Positions 26,083 through 36,151 of a DNA stretch of 64,000 bases are shown piece by piece. Numbering within the stretch: position 1 is the first letter of the stretch; each line of letters starts with the position of its first letter. A program made the translations under genes and the position numbers. The DNA comes from Symbiodinium sp. CCMP2592 (taxonomy: Eukaryota > Sar > Dinophyceae > Suessiales > Symbiodiniaceae), in contig CAJNDT010005556.1 of NCBI GenBank assembly GCA_905221615.1, positions 1,145,779-1,209,778 on the forward strand, read 5' to 3'. The notes beneath the pieces were generated by a model. That model saw nothing but the letters and a program-made list of their open reading frames with translations. It made no database searches and was not told the origin of the DNA.

Positions 26083-27777
26083 TTCTTCGCTCTTCTAGGC
26101 TCTGCCTTGACTCCTGCCATTGCGAACCTTGTCATGCGGTTACGGTTTGTGATTGAAGGCGTGCTTCGCTGCATCTCTGGCTCGATAGGCTTAGCCTCGG
26201 GAAGTAATACTACATCCCGCCTTTTCCGTGTCGCCATGGAACAACGTGAACTCATTCCAATTCGGGTGGGTAGTGCCCCGTCGGAGCTGTGTAACACATT
26301 GCTCCAGGGCCTACCCAGCTGGATCGGGGACGTACCTATCTTGGCGTATGTTACACCACCTATTGCTATCTCCGCGGATGAGGTGTTACGCGAAGTTGGC
26401 CTGGCTTTTGGCGTAGCCTCAGTGTTCCTGGAGCTACGAGACTCTGCAGGGCAGGTTATGGATGCGGTCTTCTGTCCCAGCACCATCTCTGTCTGTGCGG
26501 TTATTCCCCACCTCTCGCCTCTGAGGTGGGTCGTTACGGTGGACCTCTATTTGGATCGCTGCGCTGAACAGGCGGCATTAGAGGTAATGTTGCATCGCGA
26601 TGTCCCCCCGCTGGAGGATGAAATCTGGGATGACACACTGCACTGTATACTGGAGGAACACTTTGTGCTAATCGCCACCCGTGTTCGCCGTGGTCGTCTA
26701 TCGGTTCATCGCTTCTTACCGAGCCGCGCCGATATCGAGTATCGTATACCAATGGTGACTTATGTGATCGACTTGCCAACCAACTGCATGGCCGCGTTAC
26801 TTGCTTTACGAGCCAATGCTAACACACCCGACATGCGGGGGCGTACGCCCCTTGCATATTCAGTGCTTGCTAATTCGCACTCGTGCACTGGCCTGCTATT
26901 GCAAGCGACAGCGGCGCTGGACCCGCCAACCGGATATAACCCTTTGCTTCTGGCGGTTGCGCGTGGTCACCGCATCATGGTGAACGCGCTGCTACATGCG
27001 AGAGCATGCCCGCACACTGTGGCACAGCATGGCAGCTTACGCGGAATCTCACCCTTCGAGCTCGCTTGCCAGTGGGTGGATGAAGATGTCCTTCGCGCTT
27101 TCCGGCTATATGGCCATGAAGTCCCCCGTGCGGCGGGTATATACCCTCCTACGAAGACGGTGCGGTTTGCCATTAGCGGCCGCGAAATTGGACGTAGCGA
27201 AGCGGGGGAGGACCATGCCTGCCTGATCCAGCACTGTCTGCAATGGCCAATGGCGGGCCTAGTTGCCCATGAATTGGACGATGAAGTCTCCATCGTATAC
27301 ACGTTCAATCGGCCCTTACAGGCTCTAGGTCTTCGGCGTGCTTTAGCCAGTGGCAGTCTCGCCACGGCGATGCACACCCTGGAACTGCACTCCTGCCTGT
27401 TGGAAATTCAGGAACCCACGGTCTGGGGCGAATTTGGCCTCCCTATCTATTACACTATCAGCCGACAGCTTGGCGGTGCTCTTGCAACTCTGCTGCTTGC
27501 TCGAGCCTCGCCCAATGCTCAGGCCTTGAGCTCTCGCGCCCGCCTGACTGTGCCACTGCAGTACGCCATTCGCCACCGTTGTTCAGCTCCTCGAAGCGCG
27601 AGCACACGTCCACACCACGAGCGACCTGGGAAACCCCCCTTTACATGTGGCTGCGGCGCTACGCAGTGCCCCGCTTGTGGCATTGCTGCTCGAGTACGGG
27701 GCTGGCCTGGGAATGCAGCTGAGCGATTTACGACCCCTCGTGGCCAGCTCTTTCTACCGCTCTGGCTACGGGCGTGA
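26083..27777 (+). CDS. Ankyrin-repeat protein segment of element 2
   Basis: This frame follows the RT/RNase H frame after a single TAG. The first 220 residues are globular without a recognised family. Ankyrin-type repeats begin around residue 230: LLALRANANTPDMRGRTPLA, then NPLLLAVARGHRIMVNALLH, SPFELACQWVDEDVLRAF, and ALATLLLARASPNAQA. Each shows the helix-turn-helix spacing of ankyrin units. The frame is real up to about 27565 and then leaves the repeat pattern; residues after that are out of frame. No ATG sits at the 5' end, so it may be expressed by readthrough or reinitiation. It could mediate protein contacts in the host nucleus. Confidence 0.7.
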   Translation, partial: FFALLGSALTPAIANLVMRLRFVIEGVLRCISGSIGLASGSNTTSRLFRVAMEQRELIPIRVGSAPSELCNTLLQGLPSWIGDVPILAYVTPPIAISADEVLREVGLAFGVASVFLELRDSAGQVMDAVFCPSTISVCAVIPHLSPLRWVVTVDLYLDRCAEQAALEVMLHRDVPPLEDEIWDDTLHCILEEHFVLIATRVRRGRLSVHRFLPSRADIEYRIPMVTYVIDLPTNCMAALLALRANANTPDMRGRTPLAYSVLANSHSCTGLLLQATAALDPPTGYNPLLLAVARGHRIMVNALLHARACPHTVAQHGSLRGISPFELACQWVDEDVLRAFRLYGHEVPRAAGIYPPTKTVRFAISGREIGRSEAGEDHACLIQHCLQWPMAGLVAHELDDEVSIVYTFNRPLQALGLRRALASGSLATAMHTLELHSCLLEIQEPTVWGEFGLPIYYTISRQLGGALATLLLARASPNAQALSSRARLTVPLQYAIRHRCSAPRSASTRPHHERPGKPPFTCGCGATQCPACGIAARVRGWPGNAAERFTTPRGQLFLPLWLRA

Positions 27778-27943
27778 CACGTGTCGTGTCGCCGCCCTTC
27801 TTTTCCGTTGCGCTGGTGCGGTCTCGCACCATGAAGCTGTATTGTTAGCGTCCGATATGGTCCCCCAGCTTCTTGCTGACAGCAATTGGTTTGCCCTGTT
27901 CTGCATCCAATGCTGGGTTCAACGGCACCCGGACCGCCCTTGA
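27571..27943 (+). CDS. Ankyrin repeats continued after frameshift (element 2)
   Basis: Reading the next frame from about 27571 gives ATVVQLLEARAHVHTTSD and then PPLHVAAALRSAPLVALLLE. This is a clear continuation of the ankyrin array that breaks off in the preceding frame. About 100 further residues look like degenerate repeat helices ending in CWVQRHPDRP. A one-base indel near 27570 explains the switch. At about 27940 the coding signal seems to return to the original frame. Confidence 0.65.
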
Positions 27944-27945
27944 CA

Positions 27946-29013
27946 GCGGGCCCAGGGCAAACGGTCTTTCCATTGCCTAGTCGACGAGCATTATTCTTTT
28001 GTATTGCTTGTTTAGCTTGCATTATCTTGGCGGTGCTCGCTCTAGGGATTGCGTCCCAACCGTTAGACTGGATAGCTTTCATCTGGTCACATCCACTTTA
28101 TTTGCGTTGCGTTTCGGCTCAACGTAGAGGAGGGCGTGGCCTCTTCACAGAGACGGGAAGGGTAAATATAAGAGGGGGGGCCGCGGGTGCCTCAGGACAT
28201 TGCTGCTCCAGGGCCGCGTCGTGTCCCTCTTTCATGGCGCCTCGGCATTTGCCTAAATCAGGTGCCCCGATTGGAGGACGTGTACGCTGCAAGCCGGGTA
28301 AACCTTCGGGAGCGAAGGAATGTGTTGCCAAGCATAGCCATGCCTTGCGCGCTGCCGCTCCCGCAGGGTCCGGTACGGCCAGTTCCCGCGAAGCCTTTAG
28401 TTCGCCCCTACGGCCGTACCAGCAGCAACACACCGCCCCCGGCCCTGGGGCCGCAACAGCCCTGCTGACGTCGGCGAGCGCTACCGAACCCCCGCAGCTT
28501 CTCATGCAGGCGCCAGGTGGCTCAGCCGACCAGGACGCCGCCTTTGCAGTCCGTAGTGCCAGGAATGTTGCCAGACGGCCGGCTCCGTCACGGCAGGATG
28601 AGGGTCCGCAGGCCGGCCAGCCTGCAGTGACTGTTGACAGGCCCCAAATGCAGCCCCCGGCTGACATGATCTTGGAGCTTCAAGGCTCGTGGTCTCTTCG
28701 GCTGCTGCCGGGGGCGTCCTTGCGCATTTATACAGATGCAATGGCAACGCCAGGTACTGCGTCTGTGCGCTCCCAACCCCCTAACACGCGGCTGACATAC
28801 GTCGCCCACCAGTCGTTCGCCTTACCATCGACCAGCGGTCGAGTTTTCCGTCGAGATGCCAGTGGCATCGTTTCGTCTGTGCCCGAAGATCGGGCCCGAA
28901 CTGACCCCCCATGTCCGCTAGGAGAAAAAGAGAGAGTGTTTTGCACAGGGTTCCTCTGCAGCGCAGTTAGGGTTTCCCAAACGCGCGCTAACGGAAATTT
29001 CGTTGGAAAATAA
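27946..29013 (+). CDS. C-terminal tail of element 2 with membrane-like helix
   Basis: Same frame as the ankyrin ORF at 26083-27777. It opens with RRALFFCIACLACIILAVLA, a strongly hydrophobic helix long enough to span a membrane. The remainder, about 300 residues, is rich in Ala, Pro, Gly, Ser and Gln and looks disordered, with one more ordered piece (MILELQGSWSLRLLPGASLR). It ends at TAA, 29011-29013. I cannot assign a function. It may be coding, or it may be a 3' region that happens to lack stops. Confidence 0.4.
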   Translation, partial: AGPGQTVFPLPSRRALFFCIACLACIILAVLALGIASQPLDWIAFIWSHPLYLRCVSAQRRGGRGLFTETGRVNIRGGAAGASGHCCSRAASCPSFMAPRHLPKSGAPIGGRVRCKPGKPSGAKECVAKHSHALRAAAPAGSGTASSREAFSSPLRPYQQQHTAPGPGAATALLTSASATEPPQLLMQAPGGSADQDAAFAVRSARNVARRPAPSRQDEGPQAGQPAVTVDRPQMQPPADMILELQGSWSLRLLPGASLRIYTDAMATPGTASVRSQPPNTRLTYVAHQSFALPSTSGRVFRRDASGIVSSVPEDRARTDPPCPLGEKERVFCTGFLCSAVRVSQTRANGNFVGK

Positions 29014-31111
29014 ATGCATTGTATATTACATGCAATTCCAAATTGCACTGCCTGCGGCTTCAACCTCCGTTCGAAGAATGTCCTTCAGCATCTGAACCTT
29101 TGTGCTCCTGTATGGGGCACAGACTACAAAGGCTAATCATTGTGGGCATGATTCAGATGATGACCTCATGGCCTTGAGGTCTTCGCCCGTCTGCAAAGCA
29201 AAAGCAGATGTATAATTGCACCACGGATAGATCCCGCTTCGGCCGAAGCCCACTCCTTATGCGAGCTTCTCGCATTTGACATGATCTGCTGGGATGCAAC
29301 CATACCATACAAGGATCTTTGATGATCTTAGCACGAGTTTTCGCCGGGAAGATGGCATACCTTCGCGCCAACGTCATGAGCACCGCCTGCAGCAACAAGT
29401 TAGACTGCATGGAACTTTCTTTCATGAGTTCTGTGTACACACACTTACTTATGCAGGAGTGTCCTGGTGCTCGCTGTATAACGGCACCACAGCTCCGAAT
29501 GTAGCCACGTACCCCGCCAGGAAGCTGAAGTTGGTTTCCACCTCTAATCAGTATCACTCACAAGGCATCGTGAGTGTGTATATGTCCAACATGGGCACAC
29601 CATCTCCAGCGACTGCACGCCGGTGTGCGGTACGGTGAGGACGGCCTTGTCCTGATCATGATCTGTATTTGTGCAGGAAGAACGACTTCTAACATGCCAG
29701 TCCTTGCTTTCACGAATCGCCGGAAGACGGGAGCTGTCGTCCGTCAAAAAAGCGTTTAGCAGATCCTCCCAAAACATCGCCAAACCGTACATGCATTAAA
29801 TGATAACTGCAACGTCCTCCAGTAAGTGCCGCTCGACCACTCGACGGTCCATGGTCCCTGAACACTATATTGATTTCACTCCTGAGCTGCGACGGTAAAC
29901 TTGCCGCCCTTGCCTCGTCCTGCCGGCCCTCTCGAGGGCGCAAGACCAAACAAAAAGTTGAGCTGGAGCAAAAACTTGCAAAGAAATGCGCGTGTGGCAG
30001 CAACAGCGACAGCAAACTCAAGAAGTAAAGCACTTGTATGAATGCCGAAACCATTGTATCGATCAGGGCAGAGCACATACAGGGAGGAGGACACACCCTG
30101 GCAACTCCACGCAGGGTCTTCTCCTAGACCCTCATCGCTTCTGTGCGGGGGTCGCAGGGGACTCCGCGATCTTTCTTTGTAGCCAGAGGCTTGACCACCT
30201 CATGATTCCAGGACAGGCAACAACAAAATTGGAGACAACATCTCGAAGGCAACATCGCACGAACCCCCTGCCATATGCAGACTGAGTCTGAAGCGACGAG
30301 CTGCAGCACGAAGCATTCCACCATTGCAACGAGCATGCAAAGCGAAGGTCAACAATGCAATTGATGGCATTCCAATAACTGAACCCTTCCTTTCCCGATG
30401 TTAAACGATGGACTGAGTGTCCCTTCCGATGCCCTTAAGCCCATGATGTGCCCCTACACAGAATCCAGAAGCATGGAAGATGGATTTCACACATGTGCAC
30501 AGATTCTGAACTCATGGCCTGCGTACAGGATTTCAAGCAACAAAGCCATGTATGAAGCATCCGTGATCATGGAAGCCCGGGGCTACAATACAGCTCTGGC
30601 CGAGGTCAAAGGCGACCCGAGCTACCCCTAGATCCGAAACCTCGAAGCCCTACGCCCCTAATAGACGCCGACCTGAGTCCGTAAGCCCTGCGATGCCCCA
30701 AACCCCCAGGAACCCACGCTGAATCCCAAAACGCCTCCACTCCATCGACAAAGTCCCTTGTAGTTATCAGCCTCGAGGCCCTTAAGATCGGCAGCTTCTT
30801 CCAAGCTTCGCTCAACAGTCTTTTGCTTCAGAAACGGGACTCAACATGGGCACCGCGGTGCGCGGACGGCAGGGCAGGGTGGCAGTTTTGTCGCTCTTGC
30901 GTCGGCCCTTTTTTTTTGCGGTTGCAGGCGTTTGCGGCCCGCAGCAAAGCATTCGGAGCAGTCATCGGAGAGAGGCAACGAAGCACAGCAGCTCTCGAGG
31001 ATGTATGTCACTATAAATATGCGTGAGGGAAGGGGTGTGTAGCTTTGACCCGGCCGTGTAACTTTGAGGGCCCACAGATCCTACTAGAGAAAAGGCCTGA
31101 GCTGGCGAGCC
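29014..31111. other. Intergenic region between element 2 and the LRR gene
   Basis: No convincing gene. Small open frames on both strands (for example 29153-29557 minus and 29294-29638 plus) are mutually overlapping and motif-free. From about 30625 to 30745 the sequence becomes CCCTAA-like and degenerate. An AT-rich TATAAATA lies at 31012-31019, 100 bases before the LRR gene ATG, but dinoflagellate promoters are not known to rely on TATA boxes. Confidence 0.5.
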
Positions 31112-32596
31112 ATGGAGCAGAACGTCTCGATTACGGGGGCTTTGAAGGAGGCTGCAGGCGTTGACGATAGATCCGTCCACTTCGTCCCACTCCTCTTCGC
31201 TATATACCTCGGGACGGTTGCGCTTGGAACAGCCATCGTGACATGGCACACAGCCCGAGCCAGAAAGGCGCGGAAAGCCCGAGAAGCCAGGGCAACCGAG
31301 CCGGTGGCCGCAACCGTGCTGGGCAATCCCAGTCCCACAGATGCAGACACGCTACTGAGCCCGCGCCGAGCGAGGACGGTGACAGGGACCCGGGTCTGGG
31401 CATGTCTGAGCCGCCAAAGGGCGGTTCAGATCTGCTTTTCTTGCACATACCTGATTTGCATGATTGCTACGGTGGTTAGTCTTGCAACAAGGACCTTGTC
31501 CAAGAACACCGGCCTGCATTGGGAGTGGTATCTGGGACTTCTAAGCCTCGCATGCCTGTGGCACTTGCTTCAGGCCCTGTGTCTGCCGAAAGAGCACGAA
31601 TACTCCCGGACGGCCTTCGCCGAGGCAACGCTGGCGGGTATGGTCCCCTTCCTTTCTGACAACTTTGACACCCTGAAGGATGTCATGTTTGGAGGACTCT
31701 GCTGGCAGTCGGAGCGGCCTGGCGTCAAAGCCATGGCCTGGCTCGCCTGGCTGTACATCCCGGCGTTCCACGCGTATCTTCTGCGGAAGAAGCGGGTGCT
31801 AAACGAGCTTGCGGGACACGTCCTATCGGTGTGGACCATGGCGACGGAGACTGAAGCTGCCCAGAACCAAGAGGCCGAGCGGCCCGACTCCAAGAAAGAC
31901 GGCAGCTGCCGAAGGATGTGGCACGACAAGCTGCTGCCCATTCTGTACCGGCAGACAACTCCCACGAAGCAACAAATGCTGCTGATAGAGAACGCCCCAC
32001 AGGCGATCATGGCTGTAGTGTACACAGCAGCAGAAGGCGGAAGCGTGATCGTGTCAATCCTCAACATCACCGTGCCGATTCTGCAAGTGGTCGGAGGTTG
32101 GGCACTCTTCCCACGTCTGCGGGAAGCGGTGGTGCCCTGGTTCGTCAAGAAGCTGAATGCTGCCATCAGGGATGGAGATGATTTGACTTTTGGACGAATC
32201 TGGAAGGAGGCCCCTGAAGCCCTGAGTTTCAATTACAGGGATGTTGTGCAATCAATTGCTATAAGGTCTAGGCTTGAGTCGAGTTGGTTCGAGCGCCTCC
32301 CTGAAGAGGCGGACTTTCAACGGGCTCCCAAACTCCTGGCTGACGTCGCGAACGGCCTCTCCATCTTCGATGGCTTACGCCTGAACTTGGAGGACCTGAG
32401 AGGCCAGGCCCCTTGCTGTGCTTTTTTGAAACAGTCTACAAACTCACGAATCACAGCCCTTGCGAATGCCTTGCCAGGGGAGCAGGGACCACGGCACATC
32501 CAGTTCCTCAGAGAGTTGATGACGCTGGCGACCTCCGCAGACACATATCTTGCTCTGGATGACCGGGGCCTGCGCGGCGATGCGGTGGAGTTCAAG
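31112..32596 (+). CDS. First exon of a multi-pass membrane protein with C-terminal LRRs
   Basis: About 495 residues from an ATG in good context (AGCCATGG). Likely membrane helices: FVPLLFAIYLGTVALGTAIV (residues about 24-44), a stretch around FSCTYLICMIATVVSLA (about 112-130), WYLGLLSLACLWHLLQALCL (about 140-160), MAWLAWLYIPAFHAYLL (about 207-225), and VIVSILNITVPILQVVGGWA (about 310-330). The open frame runs to 32635, but a GC donor at 32597 (TTCAAG then GC) with an acceptor at 32651 would join it in phase 0 to AVCSFLKKAVF and the LRR exons below. The protein family is not recognised. A membrane-anchored LRR protein with a sensing or scaffold role would be a reasonable guess only. Confidence 0.6.
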
Positions 32597-32651
32597 GCTC
32601 GTCTTTCCTACAGAAGCCCAAATCCTAACCTTTAACCTTGTGCGTCTTCAG

Positions 32652-32697
32652 GCCGTGTGCAGCTTCCTGAAGAAGGCGGTCTTTGCAGAAGAGGCCC
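32652..32697 (+). CDS. Possible second exon of LRR gene
   Basis: After a CAG acceptor at 32651 the frame reads AVCSFLKKAVFAEE, then runs into a pyrimidine tract (CTCTCTCTCC) that looks like the end of the next intron. The LRR-like segment that follows (32731-32810, with VNLSRNDLGAEQAQ) is one base out of frame with its N-terminal half. Either a microexon boundary lies there or this unit is damaged. Confidence 0.35.
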
Positions 32698-32894
32698 TCC
32701 CTCTCTCTCCCTCTTCCGACAGGCTTGAGCATGAGATGCCCAGAAAAGCTGACGGAAGGTAAACCTTTCCAGGAACGACCTCGGAGCAGAGCAGGCTCAG
32801 GCAGAGACAGCCATGCAGAGCTGAGGGCCTCCGTCCGCGTTCTGGGCTTGCTAGTGATCTGCAGGGCGAACTTGCGTCTGATTCCAGCTGACAG

Positions 32895-32978
32895 GCCCTA
32901 GCTGAAAGCATCGCTGCCAACGGCTCCATCGTCGACTTGAAGCTGCAGGGAAATTCCTTTGGAACCACCGGCATGCAG
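32895..32978 (+). CDS. LRR exon (28 codons)
   Basis: Encodes ALAESIAANGSIVDLKLQGN and then SFGTTGMQ, one ribonuclease-inhibitor-type leucine-rich repeat. Acceptor GACAG, donor CAG followed by GC. Exactly 84 nt, phase 0 at both ends. Confidence 0.7.
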
Positions 32979-33056
32979 GCCCTGTGCCGCGGTTTCACAG
33001 GGCCTTCCTTTCGGGCGAAGCCAGGGAGCCTGCTTCCCTTTTTGGGCTCCCTGCAG

Positions 33057-33140
33057 GATCTCGCCAAAGAAGCCCTGCGCATCCGAAGCCTCCGGCACCT
33101 CAACGTCGCTGGGAGCAGCATGGGCGTGGTCGGCTTCCAG
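33057..33140 (+). CDS. LRR exon (28 codons)
   Basis: Encodes DLAKEALRIRSLRHLNVAGS and then SMGVVGFQ. Acceptor CTGCAG, donor TTCCAG followed by GCTGGG. 84 nt, phase 0. The intron that follows is only 53 bases and shares its opening with those after the exons ending at 33448 and 34208. Confidence 0.75.
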
Positions 33141-33193
33141 GCTGGGCTCGTGCAGGATTTTGTGCAGTTTAGGCTCCTACTCTGCCCTCGCAG

Positions 33194-33274
33194 GCCTTGG
33201 TAGAGGCTTTGGCTGAGACTCCTCTGGAGTCTCTGGATGTGGGCTCCAACCATCTCGGGCCGAACTGTGCTGAG
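33194..33274 (+). CDS. LRR exon (27 codons)
   Basis: Encodes ALVEALAETPLESLDVGSNH and then LGPNCAE. Acceptor CTCGCAG, donor GAG followed by GCC. A canonical GT donor 20 bases further (33295) is an alternative end. Confidence 0.72.
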
Positions 33275-33367
33275 GCCTTCGCAGTAGCTTGGTGAGGTGA
33301 GGTGCAGGCAGATTGATGTAAAGCCAAGAAGCCTACGTCCTACGTACCGTGTCCTTCAGTTTGGCAG

Positions 33368-33448
33368 GCGCTCGCTGGGGCTCTGTGCCTTCGAAGACTC
33401 CGGCACTTCAACGCTGCTGGCAATGGGCTGGGTGCCGCCGGATTCCAG
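33368..33448 (+). CDS. LRR exon (27 codons)
   Basis: Encodes ALAGALCLRRLRHFNAAGNG and then LGAAGFQ. Acceptor TTGGCAG, donor TTCCAG followed by GCTGGG. A close relative of the exon at 33057-33140, including the start of the next intron. Confidence 0.75.
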
Positions 33449-33505
33449 GCTGGGCTCCTGCAGAGTTTCGTTTGCTTTCGTTGTCGCTTCCGCTCTTCTC
33501 TCCAG

Positions 33506-33589
33506 GCCTTGGCAGAGGCTTTGGTTGAAACTTCATTGCTGGAGACTTTGGACATACACTCCAACGATCTTGGGCCGCACTGCACTGAG
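33506..33589 (+). CDS. LRR exon (28 codons)
   Basis: Encodes ALAEALVETSLLETLDIHSN and then DLGPHCTE. Acceptor CTCCAG after a pyrimidine tract, donor GAG followed by GCC. Paralogue of 33194-33274, so the two-exon module 33057-33274 is duplicated at 33368-33589. Confidence 0.75.
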
Positions 33590-33977
33590 GCCCGAGCAGC
33601 GGCATCGTGCTAAGGTCCAGTCGTGTCAGGGGTTAGTCATCACATGGTGGCAACCCTTCATCCCCTTTGTCGGCACGGGGAGCTATTGTTAATGCTGTCA
33701 ACCAAGTTGAATGAAATTCATCCATGTGGTCGGCCACTGGGAACAAAGATTGCGAGTGAAAGACAATTTCGTCGGAAGTTCAGGAAGTACAAGCGACCGA
33801 AACCATGCTCAAACCTTCCAGACGTATACAGCCACATGTGCTTCGAAGCTCGGGAGAGATGGTCTGCATCTCGTGTAGCACAATGAAGACGACCCCCAAA
33901 CAACCTCAGCCGCCCGGACGCAGCTTGCCCAGCGCAGAGATTCTCAAGCGCATGCATTTCGAGAGCATTGCATGCAG

Positions 33978-34058
33978 ACGCTGACGACGGTCCTGAGCAT
34001 CGCCACTCTGAAAGACTTCCGAGCCGACCAAAATGCCTTGGCGGGTGCTATTCCCAAG
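33978..34058 (+). CDS. LRR exon (27 codons)
   Basis: Encodes TLTTVLSIATLKDFRADQNA and then LAGAIPK. Acceptor ATGCAG, donor AAG followed by GCC. Its best relative in the gene is the exon at 35009-35089 (LKDFRAAHNAL). Confidence 0.65.
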
Positions 34059-34127
34059 GCCTGCTGTGAGCCGAGCACGTGTGTTAGCCTGGTGAATGGC
34101 AAATGCCCGTCTTTGTGCATTGCTGAG

Positions 34128-34208
34128 GCTGTCACTGCGGCCCAACGCAGAGAAGTCCTCCGTCACCTGAGCGTGGCCGGCAACGACCTGGGCACTGCTG
34201 GCTTCCAG
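34128..34208 (+). CDS. LRR exon (27 codons)
   Basis: Encodes AVTAAQRREVLRHLSVAGND and then LGTAGFQ. Acceptor GCTGAG, donor TTCCAG followed by GTTGGG, one of only two GT donors among the LRR exons. Confidence 0.7.
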
Positions 34209-34277
34209 GTTGGGTTGGGAATGCTTCCTCGGCTCTTGAACCACACTGGCAACGCCTCCCCTGGACCTTTGTCGCAG

Positions 34278-34364
34278 GACTTTGTAGAGGCACTGGTCGA
34301 GACGGGGACCCCTGTCGAGACGATCGATGTTGGCTCCAATGGCATTGGGGTGAATGGCTCGAAG
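34278..34364 (+). CDS. LRR exon (29 codons)
   Basis: Encodes DFVEALVETGTPVETIDVGS and then NGIGVNGSK. Acceptor TCGCAG, donor AAG followed by GCC. Confidence 0.72.
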
Positions 34365-35008
34365 GCCTGGACGAGCATGTCGATGTCCAGGCAGAGCCCG
34401 CGGTTGAGTCGACGAGTCGGCTCCATGCAGTGCCTATTCCTGACAAGTCGTACGATCTGCCCGGTGCCCCTGTCACCGCTCCGGAGCCTCATCGAAGCCG
34501 CGGCTTCGTGAACCCTATTTTGTATGCGGCATCGTCGAGAAAGTTGTAGTCAACCTTGTGGAGCGTAGTGTGCCATGTGCATGATGTGGTGTCGGATTGA
34601 GCCGTGGGAGAACCCGCCATCTCGCCTTTCTAGAGGCTTGAAATCTTCTCCCAGGGTGTCGCGCTTTCAGGCGGACATTGTCGCTGTCCGTCCGCTGGCC
34701 GATATGTGCACGTCGGGTGGAGCAAGCGTCGACACTTAGTAGGAGGAGGAGGAGGAGGAGGACGTGTTTGCAGACGAAAGGTTCTAGGTCGCGCATGTTC
34801 TCTGCTTTGAAGGCCATGAGTCATGTCACAAAGCAGATTTAATAACAGAAGCAGCTGAAGGTCATTGGGGCTGGCGGCATGATGTTTGAAGACGGCATCG
34901 CATGCTCGATCGGATGTACGCCACACGTGCAGAAGCAAGTTGCACTCCAATAATACTGGAAGCATGTCGCATGCTCCGATATATCAAGCGCCACCTTGGC
35001 ATGTTCAG
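34365..35008. other. Long intron of the LRR gene with GGA microsatellite
   Basis: No LRR-like open segment is visible. It contains a pure (GGA) run at about 34739-34761. Compared with the 50-80-base introns around it, it is unusually long and could hide a lost repeat exon. Confidence 0.45.
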
Positions 35009-35089
35009 GCCTTGAAGAAGCTTTTGGGCACGACGACCCTCAAGGACTTCCGTGCAGCCCACAACGCCTTGGAGTATGCGGGGGCCAAG
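35009..35089 (+). CDS. LRR exon (27 codons)
   Basis: Encodes ALKKLLGTTTLKDFRAAHNA and then LEYAGAK. Acceptor TTCAG, donor AAG followed by GCC. Confidence 0.72.
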
Positions 35090-35139
35090 GCCGGCGACGC
35101 AAGGCGCCTTCCTCCTTCACATGTCGCCTCAGCTGCCAG

Positions 35140-35226
35140 GTTGTGGCAGAGCGCGTCGATGGTGAACGCTGTGCGATCGAACGACTGAGCCTTGTGGACA
35201 ACGGCATCGGCACGAACGGATTCAAG
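35140..35226 (+). CDS. LRR exon (29 codons)
   Basis: Encodes VVAERVDGERCAIERLSLVD and then NGIGTNGFK. Acceptor TGCCAG, donor AAG followed by GCC. Homologous to 34278-34364 at its C-terminal half. Confidence 0.7.
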
Positions 35227-35725
35227 GCCCTTGGAGCGCAGCGTGCCAACGTCGGCCATGAGGCATCTGCGGTTGCATTAAAGTGCCGGCCACGAAGCGC
35301 AGGCTCTGGCCTCCATTCAGCGAAATCCAGCCGTTCAGCTCCGCATCTCCGGAAACCTGCTGAACCTGGACTGGTAGGGCGGAGGCCAGAGCCGAGCAGC
35401 CTTGTGCAAAACACAGCCGTGTGTGCTCCACCGAGGCTGCCGCAGACTTGAGTCGGTGCTTCCAGCTGATGGACGTGGTGCTGGCGTCGCGTGCTGATGA
35501 GTCGAGTGCTGATGACAAAGCCGAGGAGGTGCAGCTCCGTGCCTGGGGCCTCGGTGTCAGCAGAGCTTTTCGGAAAGGTGCGTCGGGCCCTCCGAGATGG
35601 CCAAGTCGACATCTTTTGGCATTTTCGGCCAAAGCGAGAGGGTTGCAAGGCCCTGCGACGAGATCACATTGTGTTGCCAGTTCTGGCGAGAGCACGGCTT
35701 CCAGTGGACCTCCTGCTTTCCTCAG

Positions 35726-35797
35726 GAGCTGGCGGCAGCCTTGCAGGGCCAGTCTCGGCTCCAGGTGTTACATGTCGAGGGCCTTGGTGATGTTGAG
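35726..35797 (+). CDS. LRR exon (24 codons)
   Basis: Encodes ELAAALQGQSRLQVLHVEGL and then GDVE. Acceptor CCTCAG, donor GAG followed by GCG. Shorter than the standard unit. About 500 bases separate it from the previous clear exon; an ill-defined LRR-like piece may lie at 35590-35690. Confidence 0.6.
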
Positions 35798-35871
35798 GCG
35801 GTGGGGTGTGCTCTGTGGGTCTCGTTTGCCTTGGTCCCATTTACCCGGGCGCAGCCTCACTTCTTTGCCAG

Positions 35872-35933
35872 GCCGTGTTGGAGGCCCTCCAGGGCCACGC
35901 CATGCTGAAGAGCCTCGTACTCATCGAGTGCAG
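35872..35933 (+). CDS. LRR exon, partial unit ending at a GT donor
   Basis: Encodes AVLEALQGHAMLKSLVLIEC plus the start of an Arg codon. Acceptor TTGCCAG, donor TGCAG followed by GTCAGAC. It ends in phase 2, unlike the others, so the unit must be completed by the next exon. Confidence 0.55.
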
Positions 35934-36151
35934 GTCAGACACCAAGGCATGGCGTTGAGGAATTGTTGTCCCTTTAAATGCCGGACTTTGTAGGATACGA
36001 ATGATGCATCTGCTCGCTGTCGGAGGGTGACGGCATTCAACACCCTTTCGTCTACAGCAGCAAAATCCTTGTAGGATACGTGTCCAAGAGCTCAGTGAAC
36101 CTACTGAAACTGGCCTCTGTGGCACTGCCTGATCGCTTTGCCTCTGGCCAG

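Larger units (their letters stand above)
12152..29013 (+). mobile_element. Element 2: giant LINE-like retroelement with DNA methyltransferase and ankyrin repeats
   Basis: The unit starts with spliced-leader remnants and runs to the end of the last plausible frame. Order: 5' UTR with repeated TGACATACGTCA motifs; a 2174-residue ORF with a cytosine-5 DNA methyltransferase; APE-type endonuclease; reverse transcriptase; Cys/His knuckle; RNase H; an unidentified domain; ankyrin repeats; and a tail with a membrane helix. LINEs carrying DNA methyltransferases have been reported from Symbiodinium. The breaks are few: frameshifts near 20150, 20810, 27570 and 27940 and one TAG at 26080. The copy therefore looks relatively young. 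I could not find a target-site duplication, so the 3' boundary is provisional. Confidence 0.8.

Noticed and set aside
12152-29013. LTR retrotransposon
   Set aside because: No long terminal repeats, integrase or aspartic protease; the endonuclease is APE-type and the RT is followed by a LINE-style Cys/His knuckle.
31012-31019. TATA box for the LRR gene
   Set aside because: TATAAATA is well placed but may be chance; dinoflagellate core promoters are not known to depend on TATA boxes.
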